A stretch of 40,053 nt of DNA, from NCBI GenBank assembly GCA_021199495.1, contig JAJQHY010000023.1:1-40053 (forward strand), read 5' to 3'. The notes under the pieces are model-generated. The model was not told where the DNA came from. It saw nothing but the letters and a program-made list of their open reading frames with translations, and ran no database searches. Numbering within the stretch: the first letter of the stretch is position 1; every line of letters begins with the position of its first letter. Source of the stretch: Lachnospiraceae bacterium. GTDB lineage: Bacteria > Bacillota > Clostridia > Lachnospirales > Lachnospiraceae. Below are positions 25,065 to 34,300 of the stretch, piece after piece. A program made the position numbers and the translations under genes.

Positions 25065-27194
25065 ATGGACGAAATGGTGCAGGCACTGCAAGGCTTTCTT
25101 ACAGAGTACAGGAAAGAGATCCGGGAGAGCGCTGACGGTCTTTTACGGGAGGATATGCCGGTACTGAAGCCGGAGGACTTCGACCTGTACGAAAAGACCG
25201 GAAACCGCCTGATCTACGAGGCCGCTTATTTTGGCAGGAGAAAGTTCCTGGCGGTTCTGGGGATGGAGGCGGTTTTAGAGGCGGAAGAGACTGGAAATGT
25301 GGATGAGGCTGTGTTGTCCAACCTGACTGACGTCATTGAAAAAATCTGCGCAGAGGAGACCTGGGCGCTGCCGGCACATGTGAACCGGCGCCGGAATCCG
25401 GCCTGGCGCATAACGGTGGATCTTTTCGCGTCAGAGACGGCGCAGACTTTATCGGAGCTTTCAGACAGGCTGCGCTTATTTTTGCCCGGGAATATAAAGG
25501 ATGTAATGGAGGAGGAAGTTAACCGCAGGGTGCTGACTCCTTATTTTCGGTCCGAGCCGCCCTATGCAGGGTGGGAGGTCGGAAAAAATAACTGGGCCGC
25601 AGTCTGCGCGGGCAGTATCGGCAGCGCCTGCATGCATCTGGCCTGTGCAAAGAGGCGGCTGCCAAAGCCGCTTCTGGACTGTCTTGACAGAGTCTGCGCG
25701 GTCTGGCCGTATTATTTTTCAAGCTTTACCGATGACGGTGCCTGCATGGAGGGGCTGCAGTATTATACATACGGAATGATGTATTTCGCCAATTTTGCCT
25801 GGGAGCTGAAAGAACTGACCGGGAAAAATCTCTTTGACCGGCCGGACATCGCGGCCTTTCCCGCAAAATGTTATTTTAAGGACGGTGTGAGTTTAAGCTT
25901 TTCGGACGGCAGCAGAAGCGATACCTTCCGGGTTGGGCTGCAGGCACTGCTGGCACTTATGTATGAAGAAACGGAAGGCTATTCCACGCAGGGAGAAACA
26001 AAAGCACGGCCAGTGCAGGCGGAAACAAAATGCCGGCCCTGGCAGGCGGAAGCATTTTTCCCGCCCATGGCGCGGGCGGCGCACCTGCACGCGGATACCT
26101 GCTATCGTTTTGCGGGCCTGAAGCTGGACTGGTTTGCGACGAAGGAATATCTGAAAAGAAAAAGTGAGACCGAAAAAGCGGGCAAAGAGATGCGGGGGCT
26201 GTTTGCGGTGCAAAAGCCGCAGGAGCAGACGGCAGGAAATGTTCCGCAGCCGAAGCCTTCCGATCGTTTCCACATCCTCCCGGCCGCGCAGTGGTGCATC
26301 GGATATGCAAAGGATGGCACAGGCTTTGCCTGCAAGGGCGGTCATAACGGAGAATCGCACAATCACAACGACATCGGTCATTTTATTTATGAGGCGGAGG
26401 GCGTGCTTTTTCTGACGGATTTAGGCGCCGGGGAGTATACGAAGGAATACTTTTCAGAAAACCGCTATCAGGTGATCTGTAATCATTCCTTCGGTCACAG
26501 CGTCCCGCTTGTAAACGGGCAGGGGCAGCGTGCGGGGGAAAAGTACCGCTGCACTGCGTTTTCCGTGGAGACGGAGGGCAGAACCGGGGTGAGTACGCTT
26601 ACGTGTGGTCAAACGCAAGCGTCAGAGAAGGCGCAGGTACTGACACAGGATCAGGCGGCTGCGGAGGAAAATATTGCGGTCGTCCGCATGGAGCTCGGCA
26701 GCGCCTACGGTCTCTCAAAAGACGGCACGCCGCTTGACGGGAAAGCGCTTCAAAGGGAGCTGCTCTTTGATCTCACGACAGGGGAATTACATGTCACGGA
26801 CAGGTTTGATTTTCAAAACGCAGGGAGCGCAAAAACGTCCGGATCAGGACACGGAAATGAGGCACGTGCCGCTGATCAGAAGACTGTCGCAGATGAGACT
26901 TCGAAATGGAATGTCATGGAGAACCTCGTCACGCAGATTTTGCCGGTTATAGAAGGAAACCGGATTTATCTGGAACAGAACAAAGCGGCTGCTGTGATCG
27001 AAGTCGGCGGACTAGCTGACGCATCGTCCCCGGATATTACGGTTGTGACGTACAACCATCAGAACCACGAGGGTGCGGCGGAGAAGGTCTACGGGATACG
27101 CTGGCCTGTGCTGCTGACAGAAGGCAGAGGAATGAGCTGCTTTTTGATAAAAATTTGTCATAAAAATGTAGACGATAGCGGCACTCTGTGCTAA
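25065..27194 (+). CDS. Heparinase II/III-like family protein
   Basis: 709 residues, no signal peptide. The N-terminal helical half resembles the alpha-toroid of heparinase II/III-type lyases (NNWAAVCAGSIGSACMHLA, DGACMEGLQYYTYGMMYF). The C-terminal half has the family core GGHNGESHNHNDIGHFIY at about 425-442, with TDLGAGEYTKEYF following. In the family, His and Tyr near these places act in polysaccharide cleavage; whether this one is a lyase is unproven. It carries lineage-specific insertions: a threefold 9-residue repeat (25989-26069) and polar stretches near 565-605. AAGGA precedes ATG 25065 by 7 nt. Its partner is the GH13 gene just before it, suggesting glycan breakdown, though substrates differ in known families. 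Confidence 0.75.
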   Translation: MDEMVQALQGFLTEYRKEIRESADGLLREDMPVLKPEDFDLYEKTGNRLIYEAAYFGRRKFLAVLGMEAVLEAEETGNVDEAVLSNLTDVIEKICAEETWALPAHVNRRRNPAWRITVDLFASETAQTLSELSDRLRLFLPGNIKDVMEEEVNRRVLTPYFRSEPPYAGWEVGKNNWAAVCAGSIGSACMHLACAKRRLPKPLLDCLDRVCAVWPYYFSSFTDDGACMEGLQYYTYGMMYFANFAWELKELTGKNLFDRPDIAAFPAKCYFKDGVSLSFSDGSRSDTFRVGLQALLALMYEETEGYSTQGETKARPVQAETKCRPWQAEAFFPPMARAAHLHADTCYRFAGLKLDWFATKEYLKRKSETEKAGKEMRGLFAVQKPQEQTAGNVPQPKPSDRFHILPAAQWCIGYAKDGTGFACKGGHNGESHNHNDIGHFIYEAEGVLFLTDLGAGEYTKEYFSENRYQVICNHSFGHSVPLVNGQGQRAGEKYRCTAFSVETEGRTGVSTLTCGQTQASEKAQVLTQDQAAAEENIAVVRMELGSAYGLSKDGTPLDGKALQRELLFDLTTGELHVTDRFDFQNAGSAKTSGSGHGNEARAADQKTVADETSKWNVMENLVTQILPVIEGNRIYLEQNKAAAVIEVGGLADASSPDITVVTYNHQNHEGAAEKVYGIRWPVLLTEGRGMSCFLIKICHKNVDDSGTLC
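25989..26069 (+). repeat. Three tandem 27-nt repeats inside the heparinase-like gene
   Basis: Three in-frame units of 27 nt (25989-26015, 26016-26042, 26043-26069) encode QGETKARPV, QAETKCRPW and QAEAFFPPM. The third is diverged. Suggests a slipped-strand expansion in a surface loop. Confidence 0.6.
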
Positions 27195-27197
27195 AAT
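27169..27197 (+). promoter_or_regulatory. Possible promoter of the ABC exporter operon
   Basis: TAGACG (27169-27174), 17-nt spacer, TAAAAT (27192-27197). The -35 lies in the end of the heparinase-like gene, about 100 nt before the exporter start. Confidence 0.4.
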
Positions 27198-27300
27198 CTT
27201 TGAATTGTAGGTTTATATGTGAAGAAACTGTGAAGAAACCGCGCTGCGATTCTCACGGAAAAATGACGGATTTGGAAATGCGAGGAGGAAATACCATACC

Positions 27301-29079
27301 ATGGAACAGAAAAAGTTTTCGCTGATTCCTTATTTACTGAGACACAAATGGAGTTATCTGTTTGGCATTGTTCTGCTGCTGTTTGTGGACATGGCGAGTC
27401 TGTATGTTCCGCAGTATATCGGAGAAATCATAGATGGCCTGGCTGCGCAGACGCTTAATATGCAGGGCGTCAGGACGCTGGTTCTGAAGCTCTTTGCCGC
27501 GGGTCTGATTATGGCGGTGGGGCGTTTTGGATGGAGATACTGTATCCAGGGCGCGTCCCGGAATGTGGAGTACGAGCTGAGAAATGATATGTTCGGCCAC
27601 CTGGAAACACTTTCGGCCAAATATTTTAACTCCCATAAGACGGGAGATCTGATGGCGCATTTTACCAATGACTTACAGGCGGTGCGCCAGGCGGTTGGTA
27701 TGAGCGTGGTTACAGCCTTTGATGCGGTAGGCATGACGATCATGGTGCTGGTCAGAATGGTGCTGTATGTGGATCTGCAGCTGACCGTGGTAGCCGCAGT
27801 TCCGCTGATCACGGTGGCGGTTGGCTGTTATTTTTTCGGGAAGGCCATGAAAAAATGCCAGATAGAGCGTCAGAACGCCTTCTCCTACCTCTCTGATAAG
27901 GTGCAGGAGAGTCTTTCCGGCATCCGCGTGATCAAGGCCTTTGTGCAGGAGGAAAAGGATTTTGAATCCTTCGAGGAAGCCAATGAGAGAAACATGGAAA
28001 AGAACCTGGCTGTGGTCAGGCTGCGCGCCGTTTTCGGTCCCGCGCTGGATGCCATCACCGGTATCAGTATCCTGCTGACACTCCTGATCGGCGGCCGTAT
28101 GGTCTTGAACGGTACGATTTCCATCGGACAGTTCGTGACCTTTAATTCTTATATTAATATGCTGGTGTGGCCCATGATTGCCTGCGGCGACTGTATCAAT
28201 ACCTTTACGCAGGCCTCGGCGGCATTGAAGAGAATCAGTATGATTTTTGCCGAGCAGCCGGACATTGTGGACATGGTTCCGGAGGAGCTTGCCGGGAAAG
28301 ACCTGCAGATTCAGGGTGAAATTGAGTTAAAGGATCTGACCTTTATTTATCCGGACGGGACGGACCCAGTATTGAAGGATGTCAGCCTGAAAGTGGAAGC
28401 CGGAGAAATGCTGGGCATTCTGGGACGAACCGGAAGCGGCAAATCCAGCCTGGCCGATCTGCTTTTGCGTGTCTATGACTGTGAAAAGGGAGAAATCCTG
28501 TTGGACGGCAGACCCATCACGGATTATCCGCTGGCTGTGCTGCACCGGGATGTGGCATATGTGCCGCAGGATAATTTCCTCTTCTCCGATACCCTGGAGG
28601 AAAATATCGCCTTCGGTCTTGAGGAGCGGATTGCGGATCATCCTGAGATCCGGCAGAGGATCCGTAAGGCAGCAATGGACGCCTGCATTGATGACAATAT
28701 TATGGAATTTCCCGACCGTTATGAGACACTGGTGGGCGAGCGCGGCGTGACGCTTTCCGGTGGTCAGAAGCAGAGAAGCTCCATTGCCCGTGCGCTTTTG
28801 ATGGATGCAGCGATCCTGATTATGGACGACTCACTGTCGGCGGTGGATACGGATACGGAGGAGCAGATTCTGGAAAACCTCCTTGCGTTAAGGAAGGGGA
28901 AGACGACGATTATCATTGCGCATCGTATTTCCACGCTGCAGAAGGCTGACCATGTGGCGGTGCTTTCGGAAGGAGAGCTGACGGAGTACGGCACGCACGA
29001 GGAACTGATTGCACAAAAAGGTTTTTATGCACATATTTATGAGAAACAGCAGCTGGAAGAGCAGCTGTCTCAGATGTAG
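27301..29079 (+). CDS. ABC exporter half, degenerate-site subunit
   Basis: 592 residues: six membrane helices (to about 315) then a nucleotide-binding domain. Walker A GRTGSGKSS, Q-loop VPQDNF, signature LSGGQKQR, Walker B ILIMDDS. The residue after the Walker B Asp, normally the catalytic Glu, is Asp. In heterodimeric exporters such as BmrC/BmrD or TM287/288, one subunit carries this change; it pairs with the next gene, which has the Glu. The substrate is unknown (drug, lipid or peptide). ATG 27301 follows AGGAGG. The stop is 8 nt before the next start. Confidence 0.9.
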   Translation: MEQKKFSLIPYLLRHKWSYLFGIVLLLFVDMASLYVPQYIGEIIDGLAAQTLNMQGVRTLVLKLFAAGLIMAVGRFGWRYCIQGASRNVEYELRNDMFGHLETLSAKYFNSHKTGDLMAHFTNDLQAVRQAVGMSVVTAFDAVGMTIMVLVRMVLYVDLQLTVVAAVPLITVAVGCYFFGKAMKKCQIERQNAFSYLSDKVQESLSGIRVIKAFVQEEKDFESFEEANERNMEKNLAVVRLRAVFGPALDAITGISILLTLLIGGRMVLNGTISIGQFVTFNSYINMLVWPMIACGDCINTFTQASAALKRISMIFAEQPDIVDMVPEELAGKDLQIQGEIELKDLTFIYPDGTDPVLKDVSLKVEAGEMLGILGRTGSGKSSLADLLLRVYDCEKGEILLDGRPITDYPLAVLHRDVAYVPQDNFLFSDTLEENIAFGLEERIADHPEIRQRIRKAAMDACIDDNIMEFPDRYETLVGERGVTLSGGQKQRSSIARALLMDAAILIMDDSLSAVDTDTEEQILENLLALRKGKTTIIIAHRISTLQKADHVAVLSEGELTEYGTHEELIAQKGFYAHIYEKQQLEEQLSQM

Positions 29080-29087
29080 GAGGGCAT

Positions 29088-30869
29088 ATGAGCAGTCTGG
29101 TAGATGATAAGGTTGAAAATGTATACAAAGGAAATGTCTGGCTGAAGCTGTTTACATACATGAAGCCGCATTTGGGAAGTATGGGCTTCTGCCTGGTGAT
29201 GGTGCTGGCACTGACCGCCTTTGATCTGTACCGCCCGATCCTGATCGGAGATACGATTGACCTCTTTGAGGAAAACGGTGATTACAGCAATCTGGTGCAC
29301 AACGCTGTGATTTACGGCATCGTGCTGGCGTTAGGAGTGGCGGCTAACGTGTCCCAGACCTGGATTTTGCAGAAAACCGGCCAGAAAATTATCCTGAAAA
29401 TGAGGCAGGACCTGTACGAGCATGTGCAGTCCTTAAGTCTGCGGTATTTTGACTTAACACCTGTGGGAAAGGTTGTCACCCGTCTTACCAATGACGTGGA
29501 GGCGATGAACGAGCTGTTCTCCGGTATTTTAATCAATCTGTTCCGCAATATTGTGAAAATCCTGGGCTATGCAATCGTTATGCTGGTGCTGGATGTGAGG
29601 CTGGCGCTTCTGTCTTTTGTTCTGCTCCCGTTTGTGGTTGTATTGACGGTGATCTTCAGAAAGCTGGCCAGAGAGGCCTACCGTCTGACCAGGACGAGGC
29701 TTACAGACATCAACACCTTTTTGTCGGAGCACATTTCCGGTATGCGGGTGATCCAGATTTTCGGCAGGGAAAAGCGGAAGTTTGAGGAGTTTGACGACAA
29801 AAACCGCAAGCTTTATAAGGCCTATTACAGGGAAATGATGGTCTTTGCCATTTTCCGCCCCCTCACCTATGTCATGAGAATTCTTTCTCTGATGATCGTG
29901 CTTTATGTCGGCAGCACGGAGGTTCTGGGCGCGGTGATTACGTCCGGTACGCTTTATATCTTTGCGCAGTATATTCAGTCCTTCTTTGAGCCGATTGAGA
30001 CGCTGGCGGAGCAGTTCTCTACACTGCAGTCTTCCCTGGCTTCCGCGGAGAAGATTTTCGCGGTGATGGAGGAGGAGCCTCTGGTGAAGGAGGATCCGGA
30101 TCCCATTATTCTGCCGGAGATTAAGGGCCGGATCGAGTTTGACCACGTGTGGTTTGCTTATGATGGTGAGAATTATGTGCTGCGCGATGTTTCCTTTGTC
30201 ATCGAGCCGGGCGAGAAGGTGGCCTTCGTGGGCGCGACCGGTGCAGGCAAGACTTCGATCTTAAATCTGATCGGCAGATATTATGATATCCAGAAGGGGA
30301 CGATCACCATTGACGGCGTGGACATCCGCCGCCTTTCCAAAAAGCAGCTGCGCAGCGCCATCGGCCAGATGCAGCAGGACGTCTTTGTGTTTGAGGGAGA
30401 TATCGAGTACAATATCCGCCTGCATGATGAGAATATCACCCGCGAGCAGGTAAAGGAAGCCGCGGAGTATGTCAATGCCTCCCACTTTATCGAGAAGCTG
30501 CCAGGCGGCTACAGCGAGCCGGTGATGGAGCGCGGCGCGACCTTCTCAGCGGGAGAGAGACAGCTTTTAAGCTTTGCCAGAACCCTGGCGCACAATCCCA
30601 GCATCCTGGTAATGGACGAGGCCACGGCCAACATCGATACGGAGACCGAGATCCTGATTCAGGAGGCGTTGGAGAAGCTGATGCAGGGCCGCACCACCAT
30701 CATGGTAGCGCACCGTCTTTCTACCATTCAGCACGCGGACTGCATCATGGTCATGCATAAGGGAAAAATCCGTGAGCGCGGTACGCACCAGGAGCTGCTG
30801 GCACAGAACGGCATATACAAAAAGCTGTATGAGCTGCAGATTCACCATGATTTAAACGAGGCAGGATGA
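29088..30869 (+). CDS. ABC exporter half, catalytic-site partner
   Basis: 593 residues, same layout as its partner. Walker A GATGAGKTS, Q-loop MQQDVF, Walker B ILVMDEA with the catalytic Glu intact. The signature is FSAGERQL rather than LSGGQ, so the composite site formed with its partner's Walker motifs is the degenerate one, as in BmrCD-type exporters. AGGAGG lies close upstream. Together the two genes give a full asymmetric type IV (B-family) exporter. Confidence 0.9.
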   Translation: MSSLVDDKVENVYKGNVWLKLFTYMKPHLGSMGFCLVMVLALTAFDLYRPILIGDTIDLFEENGDYSNLVHNAVIYGIVLALGVAANVSQTWILQKTGQKIILKMRQDLYEHVQSLSLRYFDLTPVGKVVTRLTNDVEAMNELFSGILINLFRNIVKILGYAIVMLVLDVRLALLSFVLLPFVVVLTVIFRKLAREAYRLTRTRLTDINTFLSEHISGMRVIQIFGREKRKFEEFDDKNRKLYKAYYREMMVFAIFRPLTYVMRILSLMIVLYVGSTEVLGAVITSGTLYIFAQYIQSFFEPIETLAEQFSTLQSSLASAEKIFAVMEEEPLVKEDPDPIILPEIKGRIEFDHVWFAYDGENYVLRDVSFVIEPGEKVAFVGATGAGKTSILNLIGRYYDIQKGTITIDGVDIRRLSKKQLRSAIGQMQQDVFVFEGDIEYNIRLHDENITREQVKEAAEYVNASHFIEKLPGGYSEPVMERGATFSAGERQLLSFARTLAHNPSILVMDEATANIDTETEILIQEALEKLMQGRTTIMVAHRLSTIQHADCIMVMHKGKIRERGTHQELLAQNGIYKKLYELQIHHDLNEAG

Positions 30870-30943
30870 TACAGCCGATATTACAATATAAGGAAAAAGC
30901 CGCAGTATCAGGCTTTTGAAAGCATTCTTTTATGAAATATAAG

Positions 30944-30986
30944 AACCGGAGTCAGATCGTTACGTGTGTCTGCCTCCGGTTTTTTG
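30944..30986 (+). terminator. Intrinsic terminator of the exporter operon
   Basis: AACCGGAG (30944-30951) pairs with CTCCGGTT (30974-30981), extended by TCAGA/TCTG with one bulge, followed by TTTTT. Confidence 0.85.
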
Positions 30987-31148
30987 CGCCTGCAGGCGTA
31001 TTTGAAGGGCAGGGGATTATCGGGGAAGAAGGAGCAGCCCCTGGTTTTTGAACCTGTGAACGCATCCAAAGGGCGTCTGTTTTGCGTAAGAAGGACCATA
31101 TAAGGGGAACTGCTTACATCTTTTCAGGCATTTCGTGTCGGAAAGCGC

Positions 31149-31178
31149 TTGTGTTTTTTACTCCTCAGGTAGTAGAAT
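31149..31178 (+). promoter_or_regulatory. Possible promoter of the thioredoxin-like gene
   Basis: TTGTGT (31149-31154), 18-nt spacer, TAGAAT (31173-31178). It would give a leader of about 120 nt. Confidence 0.45.
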
Positions 31179-31185
31179 AACAGAC

Positions 31186-31304
31186 AAGGGAAGGTTGAGT
31201 CTGGAACTCGCGGCAATTTGTGCCTGTGGGCGCACCAAAAGGGTCCTCAGAGGAGGGCGTGAATTGCAACGAAAACACAGTCTCAATGATAAGGAGGAAA
31301 CAAA
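31186..31304 (+). promoter_or_regulatory. Candidate structured 5' leader RNA
   Basis: Nested complementary segments: TTGAGTCTG (31195-31203) with CAGTCTCAA (31278-31286, one mismatch), GCAATT (31213-31218) with AATTGC (31262-31267), and between them GTGC (31220-31223)/GCAC (31232-31235) and TCCT/AGGA (31244-31254). This gives a closed multi-stem layout ending just before the AAGGAGG site. I do not recognise it as a known riboswitch; there is no terminator hairpin, so it would act on translation or stability. Confidence 0.35.
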
Positions 31305-34300
31305 ATGAGCAACTATTCATCGTGCGGAGAAGGAAACTATTCTTCTGATATCCGCATCAACATGAATCGGGAATTTGTGTATCAGAATTTTCCGGCCATC
31401 CGCCGCGAAAATGATCCGGTCTATGGTGTGACCGGTTCGGACGAGGTCACACTTGAGCCGGTTAATTTTGACACGCTGAATTATCTGTTTATGCGGCCCG
31501 GCACCTATATGGTCCTGTTCGGAGGCGTCTGGAGTGAGAATACGCAGAGCGTGATCGGACAGATCAATTTCCTGGCGCGCAGGCACGGCGTGGACACGGT
31601 CTATTTCTTTGATTTTTCCGCTGACGGCACAAAAGAGGGCAGCATCAAACAGGATATCACGGCCCATGAGTATTATACCGGTCCGGACAAAAAGGAAGTC
31701 AATCCCTTTGCGGTGTATAATTATCTCTACGGGGAGGTTGTCACCCGCCACCTGACCAATCTTAACAACTGGGTGGAGAAAAAAAACGGGAGCGGGGACG
31801 ACATTACCTATCTGAATCTGTACCGCGATCCGGTCACGGTTCCCAATCTGACCGAGCCGTTCCTTTTTATTTACAATAAGGACAATACCGTTGATCATTC
31901 CGGCTGCGGCGAACAGGCGGCTGTATATCCGATTGTCTGGGCTGCGGAATTAGGCGCGGCCGATGAGAATACGGAGCAGGAACTGGAAGAAAAAATCTTC
32001 TGTCACATCGGAGAGGGCGGCTGCACCATCACACCCTACACGCCCGGTGATTATCTGCGCGAGGCTTATGCGATCAACGGCCGCGGTCACGCCTTTAAGA
32101 CGGAGGATGCCTTTAAAGAAGGAGAGCAGATCAATCTGCGCACGATCAATTTCCAGGTTTACCGCTGGCTGCTTCAGCAGAAGGGGACTTTTATCATTTT
32201 GCTGGCCGGCCCCTGGTGCGCCAATTCGCAGGCGGCCATCGCTACGGTCAACGATTATGCGGTGGCAAATCACACCTGCGTTTATGTCACTGACAGCCGT
32301 CTTGACAGCAAGCATGCCATTGATTTCTGGAAATATCCGCGTAAAAACGAGCTGACCATGTCCTGTGAGCCGATGCGGAAATATTATATGGAGATCTGGC
32401 GCAAATACCTGCCGGGTGCCACGGTCATGTGCTCCATGAATCAGCGCTTTGGCCGCAGCAGGAAGCCGATCCTTGAATACGTCAATGAGAATGGGGAGAC
32501 CGAGACCGCCTTAAGCGTGGGCATTCCGTACTGCTATGCCTACAATAAGGATCATGAGGGCGGACGCGGTCACAAAAATCCCGTTCTTGCGAGCTTCCAC
32601 AACGAAACCATGGAGCTGATCAACACCAGTGAAAAATTCGCTTATTACGCTCCCACTTACCAGGAATTTAAAGCCAGTGTCTATAAGGTTTTTTATGCCT
32701 ATATGGAGGATCTCGGCTGCAAGGTGGAAGATATTACCATCGACCGCACCGCGCCGATTGTCACAGGAAACACGGTAAGACATGTGGAGACGGTCGCATA
32801 TTATAAAGAGCATGACTGGTATCAGGAGCCGGAGGATTTAAAGGCAGTCAATCTGACGAAAAACCCGGCGGGTGCTACGACCTTCTCCTCCGACATTGAC
32901 ACCGATATGACAAAGGAGTTCATTTACTGGAATTATCCGCTGATGCGCAGGGAAAACGATCCTGTCCACGGCGTCACGAGCGCAAAAGAGGTGGTATTTC
33001 AGCCGGTGGATATCGACACCCTCTGCTACGTGCTGATGAGCGAGGGAACGCATATGATCTTATTCGGCGGCGTCTGGAGTGAGAATACCCAGAGCGTAAT
33101 CGGACGCATCAATGCCCTCGCCTTAAAGCATGGGGTGGATACGGTTTATCTGTACGATTTCTCCTCAGACGAGACGGAATACGGCAGCATCAAGCGTGAC
33201 TTAACCGAGCAGGAAACCTACGACGGCCCGGACAAAAGAAAGTCCAACCCCTTTGCGATTTACAATTATATTTACGGGGAGATTGTCACAAGGCACCTGA
33301 AAAATTTAAATGACTGGGCGGCGAAAAAAGCGGACACAAAGGACGATATCACATACCTGAATCTGTATCAGGACGCGATGAGTGTCCCGAACCTGACCGA
33401 GCCCTTCCTCTTTATTTATAATAAGGACAACACCGTGGACCACTCCGGCTGCGGAACGCAGGCGGATACATACCCGATTGTCTGGGCTTCGGAGATTGGC
33501 GGGGCGGATGACAATACTGACCAGGAGCTGGAGGACAAAATCTTTTCTCACATCGGTGAGGAGGGCCTGAAGATCACGCCTTACACCATGGAGGATTATT
33601 TCAGAGAGGCTTTTGCCAGAAATGAGCGCGGCCATTCCTTCAAGACAGAGGACGCGTTTGGGCCGGATGAGAAGATCAATCTGTGCAAGGTAAACTTCCA
33701 GGTCTTTTACTGGATTCTGAAGCAGAAGGGCAGCTTTATCCTGCAGCTGGCCGGTCCCTGGTGCGCTTATTCCCAGGGGTCTGCGGCGACGATGAATGAT
33801 TTTGCCGTGGCAAATGATGTCCGCGTTTACATGACTGATATCCGTCTGGACAGCAAGCACGCCATTGATTTCTGGAAGTATCCGCGCAAAAATGAGCTGA
33901 CCTTAAGCTGCCCGCCGATGCGCAAGTATGATATTGAAATCTGGGAGAAATATTTCCCGGGCGCACGCATCGCCACCTCGCTCAACCCGAACATGCCGGC
34001 ATACAGGCAGAGAGTTACAATCGATTATGTGGATGAGGAAGGCAATGAGCACAGCGTCTTAAGCGTGGGCGTTCCTTACATGCTCAGTTATAATAAGGAC
34101 CATCTGAACGCGGAAGGGAAGCCGTCGCCGCTTCTCGCGACGCGGCATGACGCCGGTGAGCTGATCAACTGCAGCCGGGAATTTGTCTATCATGAACCGA
34201 TCTACAGGGAATTCAGAGCCAGCCTCTTTAAAGTCTTTGCGACTTATGAAAAGAGTCTGGGACGGGAGGCAAAGGAACCGGAAATTGACCGCACCGCACC

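Noticed and set aside
30987-31148. Possible riboswitch in the first half of the gap after the ABC exporter
   Set aside because: Apart from the 12-bp palindrome CGCCTGCAGGCG and weak GGGG/CCCC pairing, no conserved riboswitch core was recognised, and it lies before the likely promoter.
33306-33860. 184-codon - strand frame, and similar ones at 31317-31898 and 31950-32315
   Set aside because: They are shadows of the duplicated thioredoxin-like gene and appear at equivalent places in both halves only because the DNA is duplicated.
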